Origin: Candidatus Bathyarchaeota archaeon | GTDB lineage: Archaea > Thermoproteota > Bathyarchaeia > 40CM-2-53-6 | Direction of reading: 5' to 3' | DNA: 11,725 nucleotides | Assembly (NCBI GenBank): GCA_005882905.1 | Contig: VBBG01000094.1 | Location: 5,748-17,472, forward strand | In this document: positions 1 through 5,399 of the stretch, one piece after another | Position numbering within the stretch: the stretch's first letter is position 1 | How the letters are laid out: the number at the start of each line of letters is the position of its first letter | Position numbers and translations under genes: made by a program | The notes under the pieces: model-generated | Told to the model about the DNA's origin: nothing | Database searches by the model: none | The model's input: only the letters and a program-made list of their open reading frames with translations

Positions 1-2
1 GG

Positions 3-185
3 AACTACGGTTGGTACCAGTGTCGCCTCCATGTAGCCGCCAAGCACGTCTATGACGAGGGCGGGATTCGCGCCCTTCAGAAGCTCTGGAAGGCTTTTCT
101 CGTCGGCGACGCACAATTATCCGATCTGTTGAACCGAAAAGTACACCCGAAAATCGCGGAGGTAGCCTCAACATGGCCAAAGTAG
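3..185 (+). CDS. C-terminal fragment of an unrecognised protein (5' end outside window)
   Basis: Frame 3 is open from the first bases of the window to a TAG at 183-185, giving 60 residues that read like real protein: it starts NYGWYQCRLHVAAKHVY and ends in AEVASTWPK, with mixed helical, charged and aromatic composition. The other two forward frames contain early stops (TAG at 34, TGA at 53). I do not recognise the family from this tail. The Tyr/Trp-rich start and the 'YDEGGIRALQKLWKAF' helix resemble the last helices of some zinc metallopeptidases, but this is only an impression and no catalytic motif is present in the visible part. A T-run at 222-226 may mark its transcript end. Confidence 0.6.
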   Translation, partial: NYGWYQCRLHVAAKHVYDEGGIRALQKLWKAFLVGDAQLSDLLNRKVHPKIAEVASTWPK

Positions 186-221
186 ATGACTCGTTCGGAT
201 TTAGTTTCTGAGCTCCCGTTC

Positions 222-226
222 TTTTT
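222..226 (+). terminator. Possible oligo-T terminator after the first gene
   Basis: A run of five T lies 37 nt after the TAG of the partial gene, following a C-rich stretch. Archaeal RNA polymerase can terminate at oligo-T without a hairpin. Weak evidence on its own. Confidence 0.3.
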
Positions 227-331
227 GCCGGAGTTATTGCACGTTGTCGTTCCATGGCAACGGCCTCAAGGCGCAATGACCAGATGAAGGAAGAAATTGG
301 TCAACAAATAGACATGGAACATCTCATCTTC

Positions 332-340
332 AGGTGAGGG
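332..340 (+). promoter_or_regulatory. Shine-Dalgarno-like AGGTGAGGG before a CTG codon
   Basis: AGGTGA matches the anti-Shine-Dalgarno end of archaeal 16S rRNA. It also contains the in-frame TGA (335-337) that closes the reading frame upstream of the DUF5519 gene. The next plausible initiator in that frame at ordinary spacing is CTG at 347-349, nine bases further on. No ATG, GTG or TTG in frame is near. Confidence 0.4.
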
Positions 341-391
341 GTAGAACTGACAGACAAAGACCCCGCGTTCGAGAGTCTCAGGGCCTGGATC

Positions 392-709
392 TTGGAACTG
401 CCCGGAGTTAGTGAAGCCGCTCACAGGTTCGGGGGCACCGAATTCCAAGTGGACGGAGTCGAGTTCATGCACTCACACGGACCCACATGGCTGGACATTC
501 GGCTCTCCAGAGACGACCAAGCATCAGTATTGAAGAGCGGACAAGCCCTTCCACACAGATTCGCACCTCAAGCCGGATGGGTCAGCCTCCGAATCAAGAG
601 CTCACAAGATCTCGCGAACGGAAGGAAGATCATACAGCTCGCATACGAGTACGCGAAGAAGAATCTGGAAGAGATCAAGTCTAGAAGAATGAAGACGAAA
701 CTCGAATGA
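392..709 (+). CDS. DUF5519 / luciferase-domain family protein (start uncertain)
   Basis: A small soluble protein whose pattern matches, from memory, the DUF5519 'Luciferase' domain family (PF17648): an FGG motif (residues 13-15), an H-S-H-G turn (27-30), a hydrophobic-acidic strand LDIRL, a conserved Pro-His (54-55) and the signature GWVSLRI (62-68), followed by a helix and a basic tail. The biochemical role of this family is not established and no light-emitting activity is implied. TTG at 392 is the only canonical start in frame. However, the frame is open from 338 and the upstream residues (..FESLRAWI before LELPGVSE) look like part of the usual first helix, so the true start is probably the CTG at 347, which has a Shine-Dalgarno-like site. 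The SRPBCC gene follows 47 bases later on the same strand. Family call fairly good, start poor. Confidence 0.75.
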   Translation: MELPGVSEAAHRFGGTEFQVDGVEFMHSHGPTWLDIRLSRDDQASVLKSGQALPHRFAPQAGWVSLRIKSSQDLANGRKIIQLAYEYAKKNLEEIKSRRMKTKLE

Positions 710-756
710 AGATGTCACACTAAAATATCAGCACAATACTGAACCAGCTCTTAGAA

Positions 757-1194
757 TTGCCGAAGACATTTGCAATCGAACAATCCTACTTTTTCAAATC
801 CGCTCCCGAGAGAGTCTTCAATGCCCTGACTGAGCCGAAATCGCTAGAACGATGGTTCCTTTCGAAGGCAAAGCTAGTTCCGAAAAAGGGCGGAAGCTTC
901 TCGTTCAACTGGATCGGCGGCTACCACATGATCGGCAATCTAAAACGATTCGAACCTAACAAGACCGTCTCCTTCTCATGGACGGACAAGCTGGAGAGCG
1001 GAAAATTGGCGAAGACCCTCGCCTCATTCGAGGTCTCGGGCAAAGGTAAGGGCACGTTGCTGAGGCTGCACCACACAGGCTTCAAAGACCCCGAGCACTT
1101 TGCTGAATGCTCGTCAAGATGGGGATACTATTTGACCAACATGAAGTCAGTTCTCGACCACAGAACAGACTTACGGTCGAAGTACGACTGGTAG
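757..1194 (+). CDS. SRPBCC (AHSA1/CalC-type) domain protein
   Basis: A 145-residue single-domain protein of the START/Bet v1-like SRPBCC superfamily. The N-terminus carries the usual pattern of first strand, then APERVFNALTEPKSLERWF (residues 16-34), where the helix and Trp-Phe are typical of AHSA1-like proteins. A central run of beta strands follows (VSFSWTDKLESG, 71-82) and the C-terminal helix signature GYYLTNMKSVLDHRTDLR (123-140) closes the hydrophobic pocket. Length equals a complete domain. There is no signal peptide, so it should be cytosolic. Family members bind hydrophobic small molecules or act as co-chaperone-like or resistance proteins; the ligand here cannot be told. The TTG start is chosen because the domain begins immediately after it. 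An A/T-rich box (TAAAATATC, 721-729) lies about 30 bases upstream, consistent with a leaderless transcript. Confidence 0.88.
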   Translation: MPKTFAIEQSYFFKSAPERVFNALTEPKSLERWFLSKAKLVPKKGGSFSFNWIGGYHMIGNLKRFEPNKTVSFSWTDKLESGKLAKTLASFEVSGKGKGTLLRLHHTGFKDPEHFAECSSRWGYYLTNMKSVLDHRTDLRSKYDW

Positions 1195-1307
1195 ACTCGG
1201 GCCGAGGAACTAGCCGGACGGTGAGGAAGATGATTCTGGAACATGCTCAAAACGTTAGTCGCGGCTGAAGTGGGCGGCTCGTTGAGGCACCGTAATGAGG
1301 ATTCGGC

Positions 1308-2654
1308 TCAGAGGTTAGGCTCTGGTCCTAGGTGTGGTCCCGTGGCTTCGTCGGGATCTTGCGGCCCGGTTACAGGCTCAACTGTTTTTCTTGCGGGCCT
1401 CATGCCGTTGATCGCGACAAGGAGTGCTAGGGAACCTGTCACCACCGCAGCCGCAAGTATTCCTGTTGGTAGCCCTTGGGTCAGGTTTGGAGTGGAGGTT
1501 CCGCCAAGGTGCGCGACATATGTCGGGTCGTGTTGTAGAGCCTGGCCAGACCAGACGGGATACGAGATTCTATAGAGGAACTGCGTCGCGCTATAGTCCA
1601 GGTTTGATGATGACGGTAGGCCAGCGATGTCCGGCAGTTGGCCCCCAACGTATTGTTCGGCGCTGACGAGGGGTGCGAAATACTGGCCTTGAAAGGCGCC
1701 TGGGGGAAGTGAGTCGATGGGCGAAGCAACGTATACAGCAGGATAAGTTGCCAGGGTGTTTGTCAAGGTGTAGTTATCCTTGAACCGGAACTCGTACGCG
1801 ACGATGTCGTCCACCTTGACCTGTGCTGCGTTGAAGGACGAGGCGGGCTGGTTTGTCTGAGAATTGTAGGGCGCGTTGCCAGCCTCTACTGTCAGTTGTT
1901 TCGATGCTAATGTTAGAGTTGCATGGAGGAGTGAGAGACTCAGCCCCTGGAGTGTGACTCCTGGACTCCTTGGTGGAATTAGCGTTACGTTGCCGATCTG
2001 ATAGCTGGTCTTCAGAAAGGTCGTATTTCCACTTACTGAATAATCGTAGAACATGGATACATGGTCAATCATCGCGTATGATGCCGACATTCCCCCTCCA
2101 TAGCCGTAGCCTGGTTGGGTAGCGTTGATCAGAATAGCCTGAATCGAACCGTATGTAATACCCCAGCCATAGTGAGGAGTTCCGTTGATGAGGGTCTTGT
2201 TCACCGGGTAAGGCGTGAATGTCTGCGAGGCGTTCATTATCAGAGCATATCTCAACTCTGTCGTGCCCGAGGTGTAGTTGGCGTCAAGGTAGCCGTTATT
2301 GTTCGTGTCGTTGTAGACTTCCATCGCGAGGAGCGCGTTGCCTACGAAAGCCCTGGAACCCGAGGAAGTGTTGTATGCCTGGCCGACGAACGAGAAGACT
2401 GGTGAGTCTGCCTGGTTCGAGTGTAGAGCGAGAAACATCACATGCGTACCGTTGATGCTAATCCAAGAATACCAGAGTAATAGGGTGCCGCCAGCATAAT
2501 ATGGCACCTGGATGTCTCCGCTCGCATATTCCTGCGATAAGGGAATCGATGAAGACTGTGCTTTAGCCAAGCCGGGTGCTTGGAGGAACACGGTTGAAAA
2601 CGCCACTAATGACAGAAGGACGACGACGAATATTCTTGACCTTCGCAAAGGCAT
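1308..2654 (-). CDS. Secreted, C-terminally membrane-anchored surface protein of unknown function
   Basis: A 448-residue protein with basic N-terminus (PLRRSR), a hydrophobic core and an AKA-Q site near residue 32 typical of a Sec signal peptide. The ectodomain of about 360 residues is rich in Tyr, Ser, Thr and Asn and has about a dozen N-glycosylation sequons (NGT, NTS, NDT, NYT, NAS, NKT, NAT, NTT, NVT, NLT). Residues 116-124 (DTNNNGYLD) resemble a calcium-binding D-x-N-x-N-G loop. One transmembrane helix at about 397-417 is followed by a basic stop-transfer (MRPARK) and a short acidic, Pro-rich cytosolic tail. I do not recognise the family; no catalytic motif is visible. The ATG is supported by a CTATATGG element 28 bases upstream, suggesting leaderless transcription. 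The gene lies downstream of a membrane-linked regulator on the same strand and shares a promoter box with it, so it is likely a target. Confidence 0.88.
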   Translation of the reverse strand: MPLRRSRIFVVVLLSLVAFSTVFLQAPGLAKAQSSSIPLSQEYASGDIQVPYYAGGTLLLWYSWISINGTHVMFLALHSNQADSPVFSFVGQAYNTSSGSRAFVGNALLAMEVYNDTNNNGYLDANYTSGTTELRYALIMNASQTFTPYPVNKTLINGTPHYGWGITYGSIQAILINATQPGYGYGGGMSASYAMIDHVSMFYDYSVSGNTTFLKTSYQIGNVTLIPPRSPGVTLQGLSLSLLHATLTLASKQLTVEAGNAPYNSQTNQPASSFNAAQVKVDDIVAYEFRFKDNYTLTNTLATYPAVYVASPIDSLPPGAFQGQYFAPLVSAEQYVGGQLPDIAGLPSSSNLDYSATQFLYRISYPVWSGQALQHDPTYVAHLGGTSTPNLTQGLPTGILAAAVVTGSLALLVAINGMRPARKTVEPVTGPQDPDEATGPHLGPEPNL

Positions 2655-2677
2655 CGTTATTCACTATCAACATCCCT

Positions 2678-2700
2678 CCATATAGTTCGATGCTGTCGAA
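2678..2700 (-). promoter_or_regulatory. TATA element plus inverted-repeat box, promoter of the secreted-protein gene
   Basis: Read on the minus strand, the box TTCGACAGCATCGAA (arms TTCGA and TCGAA around 5 bases, 2686-2700) is followed directly by CTATATGG (2678-2685). The TATA centre is 28 bases before the ATG at 2654, as expected for a leaderless archaeal gene. The box lies where the TFB recognition element would be, so a bound regulator could either block or help TFB. Almost the same 20 bp occurs upstream of the regulator gene. Confidence 0.7.
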
Positions 2701-2701
2701 G

Positions 2702-2721
2702 CATAGTTCGAGAGTGTCATA
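2702..2721 (-). repeat. Second, weaker copy of the promoter box, 21 bp further upstream
   Basis: On the plus strand CATAGTTCGAGAGTGTCATA matches the first copy (2681-2700) at 14 of 21 aligned positions including the whole ATAGTTCGA and TGTC blocks. The 21-bp phase is two helical turns, which would put two bound proteins on the same face of the DNA. Confidence 0.6.
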
Positions 2722-2734
2722 CACGATTCGCATC

Positions 2735-3178
2735 TCAATGCCCAGGGAATCTCGGCTTGATCTTCCAGTCCTGCCATGTCTCGTACCAGAAGAGACCTGC
2801 GGAAGCGGCGTTGAGTAGCAGGGCTACTACAGCGAAAGGCGATGAAAGAAACCCTACAAGCAATGTAAAGTATAGAATTAAGGCAACGGTCATGACAGAC
2901 GCGTACAACAAGTGGCGGGGCACGAAGACGCTTCTAATTATGACGAAGTTTCTAACAAGGCCCACCCGAATACGAGTCTTTACCCGATAATTACCTAACG
3001 GCTCCTTCAAGATTAGCCCAGCAGCCTCAAGCTTCTGCAGGTGGAACAACGCAGAACTCGGGCTCGCAAAGCCCATCGCATGCTGAATCTCACGCAACTG
3101 TATGTCATCCTTTGAGTGGGACTGGATATACACGTAGATGAGCATCGCTGTGTCTGAGAGCTTCAGGCCAGGCCCCAT
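2735..3178 (-). CDS. Winged-helix transcriptional regulator with two C-terminal membrane helices
   Basis: A 147-residue protein. Residues 8-72 form an ArsR/MarR-like winged helix: a first helix (LSDTAMLIYVYIQ), a helix-turn-helix (IQLREIQHAMGFASPSSALFHLQKLEAAGLI) with the typical 'S-S-x-x-x-H-L-x-K-L-E-x-x-G-L-I' recognition pattern, and a wing (LKEPLGNYRVK). Residues 90-110 and 113-133 are strongly hydrophobic and predict a helical hairpin in the membrane, followed by an aromatic and basic C-terminus. This is the layout of archaeal membrane-tethered one-component regulators, which are thought to sense envelope conditions; the signal is unknown here. ATG at 3178 starts the fold without excess. 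The gene lies 80 bases upstream of the secreted-protein gene on the same strand. Both promoters carry the same box, which suggests autoregulation plus control of the neighbour (inference). Confidence 0.85.
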   Translation of the reverse strand: MGPGLKLSDTAMLIYVYIQSHSKDDIQLREIQHAMGFASPSSALFHLQKLEAAGLILKEPLGNYRVKTRIRVGLVRNFVIIRSVFVPRHLLYASVMTVALILYFTLLVGFLSSPFAVVALLLNAASAGLFWYETWQDWKIKPRFPGH

Positions 3179-3224
3179 CTCTCTAAGGAAACCGAATCAC
3201 AAACTCATTAGGATGCCTCCCTGA

Positions 3225-3246
3225 GTTATAGTTCGATACTATTGAA
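3225..3246 (-). promoter_or_regulatory. TATA element plus inverted-repeat box, promoter of the membrane regulator
   Basis: On the minus strand TTCAATAGTATCGAA (3232-3246) runs straight into CTATAAC. Over 20 bp (3227-3246) it differs from the copy at 2681-2700 at only three positions. The TATA centre is about 50 bases before the regulator ATG (3178), leaving a leader of roughly 24 bases. On the plus strand the box overlaps the TTG start (3242) of the divergent small protein, so binding could affect both genes. Confidence 0.65.
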
Positions 3247-3442
3247 CCCCGGTTCAGGAACATCGAATGCCACTTGGAGACAATTTGGATTGAACGCAAT
3301 TCCTCCAACCTATACGCCTCCTCGTCCCCCGCCTGCTGGAAAACCGCTTACTAACCGCCAGAAATTAGCCCTAGTCGCGACGATTCTAGTCATTATCTCA
3401 GTGCTCGCGTTATTAGTGTGGCTTGCTCAACATCGTCTCTAG
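3242..3442 (+). CDS. Small Pro-rich protein with one C-terminal membrane helix
   Basis: A 66-residue ORF with a polar, Pro-rich first half (PPTYTPPRPPPAGKP, about residues 20-35), a basic segment (LTNRQK) and one clear hydrophobic helix (LALVATILVIISVLALLVWLA, about 42-62) ending in QHRL. The composition is that of a real tail-anchored or single-pass protein rather than an antisense shadow; nothing overlaps it. No family is recognised. The frame is open from 3212 with TTG at 3242 as the only canonical start; CTG at 3221 is a less likely alternative. It diverges from the membrane-linked regulator, and the regulator's promoter box covers this start, so expression of the two may be linked. No good TATA element is seen on the plus strand at normal distance. 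Confidence 0.6.
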   Translation: MNPGSGTSNATWRQFGLNAIPPTYTPPRPPPAGKPLTNRQKLALVATILVIISVLALLVWLAQHRL

Positions 3443-3536
3443 CCGCTGGGCCAACCGTTCGTGCTTTCCAGGTCGCAAGCAGGCCAGGAGGCTTGTTGCC
3501 ATGCCACCGAGATGAGGCTAAATGTGCTGACTAGTG

Positions 3537-3570
3537 TTCGATTGTGTCCTTGTTCACACTGTCGATACAT
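3537..3570. repeat. Inverted repeat related to the TTCGA promoter box
   Basis: TCGATTGTGT (3538-3547) faces ACACTGTCGA across seven bases; the arms pair at 8 of 10 positions. The left arm with its flank, TTCGATTGTGTC (3537-3548), matches the box copy at 2707 (TTCGAGAGTGTC) at 10 of 12 positions. It lies in the 211-base gap between the small membrane protein and the zinc protein, which otherwise shows only a TATA element. It may be a further operator or an RNA hairpin. Confidence 0.4.
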
Positions 3571-3615
3571 ACAGTGCTAATCTGTGTCGTCCGTGGTAAG
3601 CGGTGTACATGAACG

Positions 3616-3622
3616 CTTTATG
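3616..3622 (+). promoter_or_regulatory. TATA-like element before the small zinc protein
   Basis: CTTTATG lies about 35 bases before the TTG at 3654, giving a predicted start of transcription roughly 10 bases before the start codon. No Shine-Dalgarno site is visible, fitting a short-leader transcript. Confidence 0.45.
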
Positions 3623-3653
3623 CACGGGTGCATGTTAGATCCTTCGATAACGA

Positions 3654-3842
3654 TTGCAGGTCCAGAGTCCGTTAGCTGGCGAATTAGGGAAGTGTATGAG
3701 GTGCACACTGTTTCACAGGCCGAGCGTTGCGGTGTGCCTTGTTTGTGGAATCGGCTTGTGTGAGAAGCACGCGTACCAAGACGGAGGAGAGATGGTCTGC
3801 TCGGATCATGTTTCCGACACGCTTCGGCAACAGCTGAAGTGA
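3654..3842 (+). CDS. Small zinc-binding protein, DUF2180-like
   Basis: A 62-residue protein with eight potential zinc ligands: C14, C17, C28, C31, C36, H39, C49, H52. The block VAVCLVCGIGLCEKHA is the signature I associate with DUF2180-type archaeal mini zinc proteins, also seen in cross-brace B-box-like zinc folds, and the order CxxC, CxxC, CxxxxCxxH, CxxH is enough for two zinc sites. Such proteins probably mediate protein or nucleic-acid contacts; no specific function is known. There are no membrane segments. TTG at 3654 is used; an ATG exists at residue 15, but starting there would remove C14 and break the first CxxC. A TATA element lies about 35 bases upstream. It appears monocistronic, with over 300 bases of apparently non-coding DNA after it. 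Confidence 0.75.
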   Translation: MQVQSPLAGELGKCMRCTLFHRPSVAVCLVCGIGLCEKHAYQDGGEMVCSDHVSDTLRQQLK

Positions 3843-4155
3843 AAGATCTTCGCCGCGGTTTGGACTAGGACTCTGCTGACCGCTTGGAGGATCCGCCAGA
3901 AGAATACTGGAAAGGCTGTCGAGGCCCAACGAGAATGTCGCGATCGAAGCAAGCACACTTGATAGAATGAATGCTCGGCCAATAGAGTCACAGGCTGTTT
4001 GTTGATCCCGAATAGCATCCAACTCTAGATTATCCGATTTCACAACGTCAGGCTTCTCGGGAACGGCCTAGGACAAGAATGTCCAAAAACACCAGTGGAC
4101 TTAGGGGCTTTCTTAGATAATGGGTCGTAAGAATTCGTGATCTGAGAATAACATA
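3843..4155. other. Non-coding stretch between zinc protein and cupredoxin
   Basis: No convincing plus-strand reading frame. A minus-strand ORF (3684-4043) exists with one moderately hydrophobic segment, but a third of it lies antisense to the zinc protein, so I do not call it. The last 60 bases hold the cupredoxin promoter region: TCTTAGATAA near 4111-4120 is a possible TATA element, followed by the Shine-Dalgarno site. Confidence 0.5.
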
Positions 4156-4163
4156 GGAGGTGA
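4156..4163 (+). promoter_or_regulatory. Full Shine-Dalgarno site GGAGGTGA for the cupredoxin
   Basis: GGAGGTGA is a perfect complement to the usual archaeal 16S rRNA 3' end and ends 10 bases before the ATG at 4174. It is by far the strongest ribosome binding site in the window and fixes this start. It suggests a leadered mRNA and high expression, unlike most neighbours. Confidence 0.85.
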
Positions 4164-4173
4164 ACTCGTAGTC

Positions 4174-4626
4174 ATGTCAGTTTCAAAGCCCAGCCGTAGG
4201 AAGCTCTGGATTATTTTAGTGGTAGTGGTCGTTGCTGTGATTGTCGTCGCATCGGTTGCCTTCATCACACGCCTAACCACCTTCGCCCCACCCGCACCGA
4301 GCGGACCCAACGTGACGATCTGGAATGGCACCTTCTGTTCGGACAGTGGAAACTGTGGATACGTCCCGACCGTCAAGAACGTCACAACAGGGACCACGGT
4401 CACTTGGACGAATACTGGTGGAATGCCACACACCGTGACGACGTGCGACTCAGCTCACTACAGCTCAGCAGGCTGCCCGGCGCAGGATGCCGCCGGTCTC
4501 GACAGCTTCACTTCAGGCCCAATAGATTCAGGGAAGACTTTCTCGTACACGTTCACGACGACTGGAACGTACTACTACTATTGCACACCGCACCCGTGGA
4601 TGCGAGGAGAGATAGTAGTTCAATGA
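4174..4626 (+). CDS. Membrane-anchored blue copper protein (amicyanin/plastocyanin-like cupredoxin)
   Basis: A 150-residue electron-transfer protein facing the outside of the cell. Residues 1-10 are basic and 11-31 form one hydrophobic signal-anchor helix; there is no lipobox. A short Pro-rich linker (37-45) leads into a cupredoxin domain (46-150). Copper ligands are visible: H86 in GMPHTV, then C137, H140 and M143 in YCTPHPWMRGEIVV. The C-x2-H-x2-M spacing and the Pro-Trp/Phe-Met-Arg-Gly ending match amicyanin. Four extra cysteines (C55, C61, C91, C101) could form two disulfides, unusual for this small fold and fitting an extracytoplasmic site. Partners are not encoded next door; the four-helix putative heme proteins 2 kb away are candidates only by theme. 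The gene is transcribed alone, with a T-run about 80 bases after the stop. Confidence 0.92.
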   Translation: MSVSKPSRRKLWIILVVVVVAVIVVASVAFITRLTTFAPPAPSGPNVTIWNGTFCSDSGNCGYVPTVKNVTTGTTVTWTNTGGMPHTVTTCDSAHYSSAGCPAQDAAGLDSFTSGPIDSGKTFSYTFTTTGTYYYYCTPHPWMRGEIVVQ

Positions 4627-4706
4627 GTCAGACACAGCCGGAAGAGAGTCTGGTTCATCTGTCAAGCCGTCGAACGAACCTCGCCAATTCCCCATTTTGG
4701 CCCGGA

Positions 4707-4711
4707 TTTTT
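4707..4711 (+). terminator. Possible oligo-T terminator after the cupredoxin
   Basis: A TTTTT run after the sequence CCCGGA, about 80 bases downstream of the cupredoxin stop and before the end of the convergent SRPBCC gene at 4737. Suits archaeal oligo-T termination. Confidence 0.35.
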
Positions 4712-4736
4712 CAGATATCCTCGGCCTTTGGATGAT

Positions 4737-5192
4737 CTAGTCTTTCGTGGATTGAACGTGAAGTTGTTTTCTTGGGCCTTTGGCAGCTTTCGCGATCTTG
4801 TCGAGCGCCTCTTTGGTTCCCTCTTCGAGGCGGGATCTCACAAACTCCTGCGCAAAAACAGGAATTTCAGAAAATTGAATATCCCATGAAACATCAATCT
4901 TCGTCTTCCTCGCTCCCAGCGGAATCAGCTTGATCTCCCTTGACCCTCGCAACGGTCCATCGATCATAATCATCTGTATCGACTCCTTCGGTACTAGCTC
5001 GATTCTCTGCATACCTTTTCTTCCCATGAATCCAACAACGACCTCCCGCTCGACCAGATTAACCTCCTTCCGAATGTTGCGGATCGAGGCCAGCCCACTC
5101 CAGTATTCAGGGTCCCTGTCCACATCAGAGACAATGTCCCATACAACATCCCGGGACGCGTCTACTTCGTGGATTTGATTGATTGTCACCAT
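4737..5192 (-). CDS. SRPBCC family protein (polyketide cyclase/RatA/CoxG-like)
   Basis: A 151-residue single-domain START/Bet v1-like protein. The pattern begins with VTINQIHEVDASRDVVWDIVSDVDRDPEYWSG (residues 2-33), the first strand and helix with the Asp-Pro-x-x-Trp typical of polyketide cyclase/dehydrase members. It continues through antiparallel strands (KMGMQRIEL-like region 57-70, SREIKLIPLG 84-93, KIDVSWDIQF 98-107) and a long C-terminal helix (112-136). A basic tail follows. It is cytosolic and should bind a hydrophobic ligand of unknown identity. It is a different subfamily from the SRPBCC gene at 757. ATG at 5192 is followed at once by GTG; GGAG lies about 9 bases upstream and a TATTATG box about 33 bases upstream. 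It is divergent from the dual Lrp-type regulator, which makes it a possible target. Confidence 0.87.
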   Translation of the reverse strand: MVTINQIHEVDASRDVVWDIVSDVDRDPEYWSGLASIRNIRKEVNLVEREVVVGFMGRKGMQRIELVPKESIQMIMIDGPLRGSREIKLIPLGARKTKIDVSWDIQFSEIPVFAQEFVRSRLEEGTKEALDKIAKAAKGPRKQLHVQSTKD

Positions 5193-5221
5193 AGGATCGT
5201 CTCCATACCCATAGCCGCTTC

Positions 5222-5230
5222 ATAATATGG
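5222..5230 (-). promoter_or_regulatory. TATA-like element for the SRPBCC gene
   Basis: Minus-strand CATATTATG is centred about 33 bases before the ATG at 5192. The 207-base gap to 5400 holds this and the divergent promoter at 5361. Confidence 0.45.
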
Positions 5231-5360
5231 GCTTACGGGAGAAAAGGCCACGCCGTAACGGAATTGTTTGTGAGCCAGAACACTGGCCTGCAAGCTCGAG
5301 AAGCCACAAGGTCCTCTCTGTTCCTAAGTCGATCCCCAACGACTCTCGCGTTTTTGGACA

Positions 5361-5368
5361 TTTATAGG
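5361..5368 (+). promoter_or_regulatory. TATA element TTTATAGG for the dual Lrp-type regulator
   Basis: TTTATA fits the archaeal box A consensus and lies 35-39 bases before the TTG at 5400, predicting a leader of roughly 10 bases. This supports the TTG start. Confidence 0.6.
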
Positions 5369-5399
5369 AAAGAGAAGGAAGTGGCCGGACTGAAGCCGC

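Noticed and set aside
1424..2455. Several plus-strand ORFs of 78-96 codons
   Set aside because: All are antisense to the surface-protein gene, with Arg/Cys/Ser-rich composition and no start signals.
2685..3239. GTTCGATGC/GTTCGATAC resemble the tRNA T-loop motif GTTCRANYC
   Set aside because: No acceptor or anticodon stems can be drawn around any of the copies, and the copies sit in promoter positions with matching flanks.
3684..4043. Minus-strand ORF of 119 codons with a hydrophobic segment
   Set aside because: A third of it is antisense to the zinc protein, whose Cys/His pattern is clearly real; no promoter or family support.
4404..4889. Plus-strand ORF, including an ATGA overlap with the cupredoxin stop at 4623
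   Set aside because: The first part is a shadow of the cupredoxin and the last part is antisense to the well-supported SRPBCC gene; only about 110 bases are free. Composition is not protein-like.
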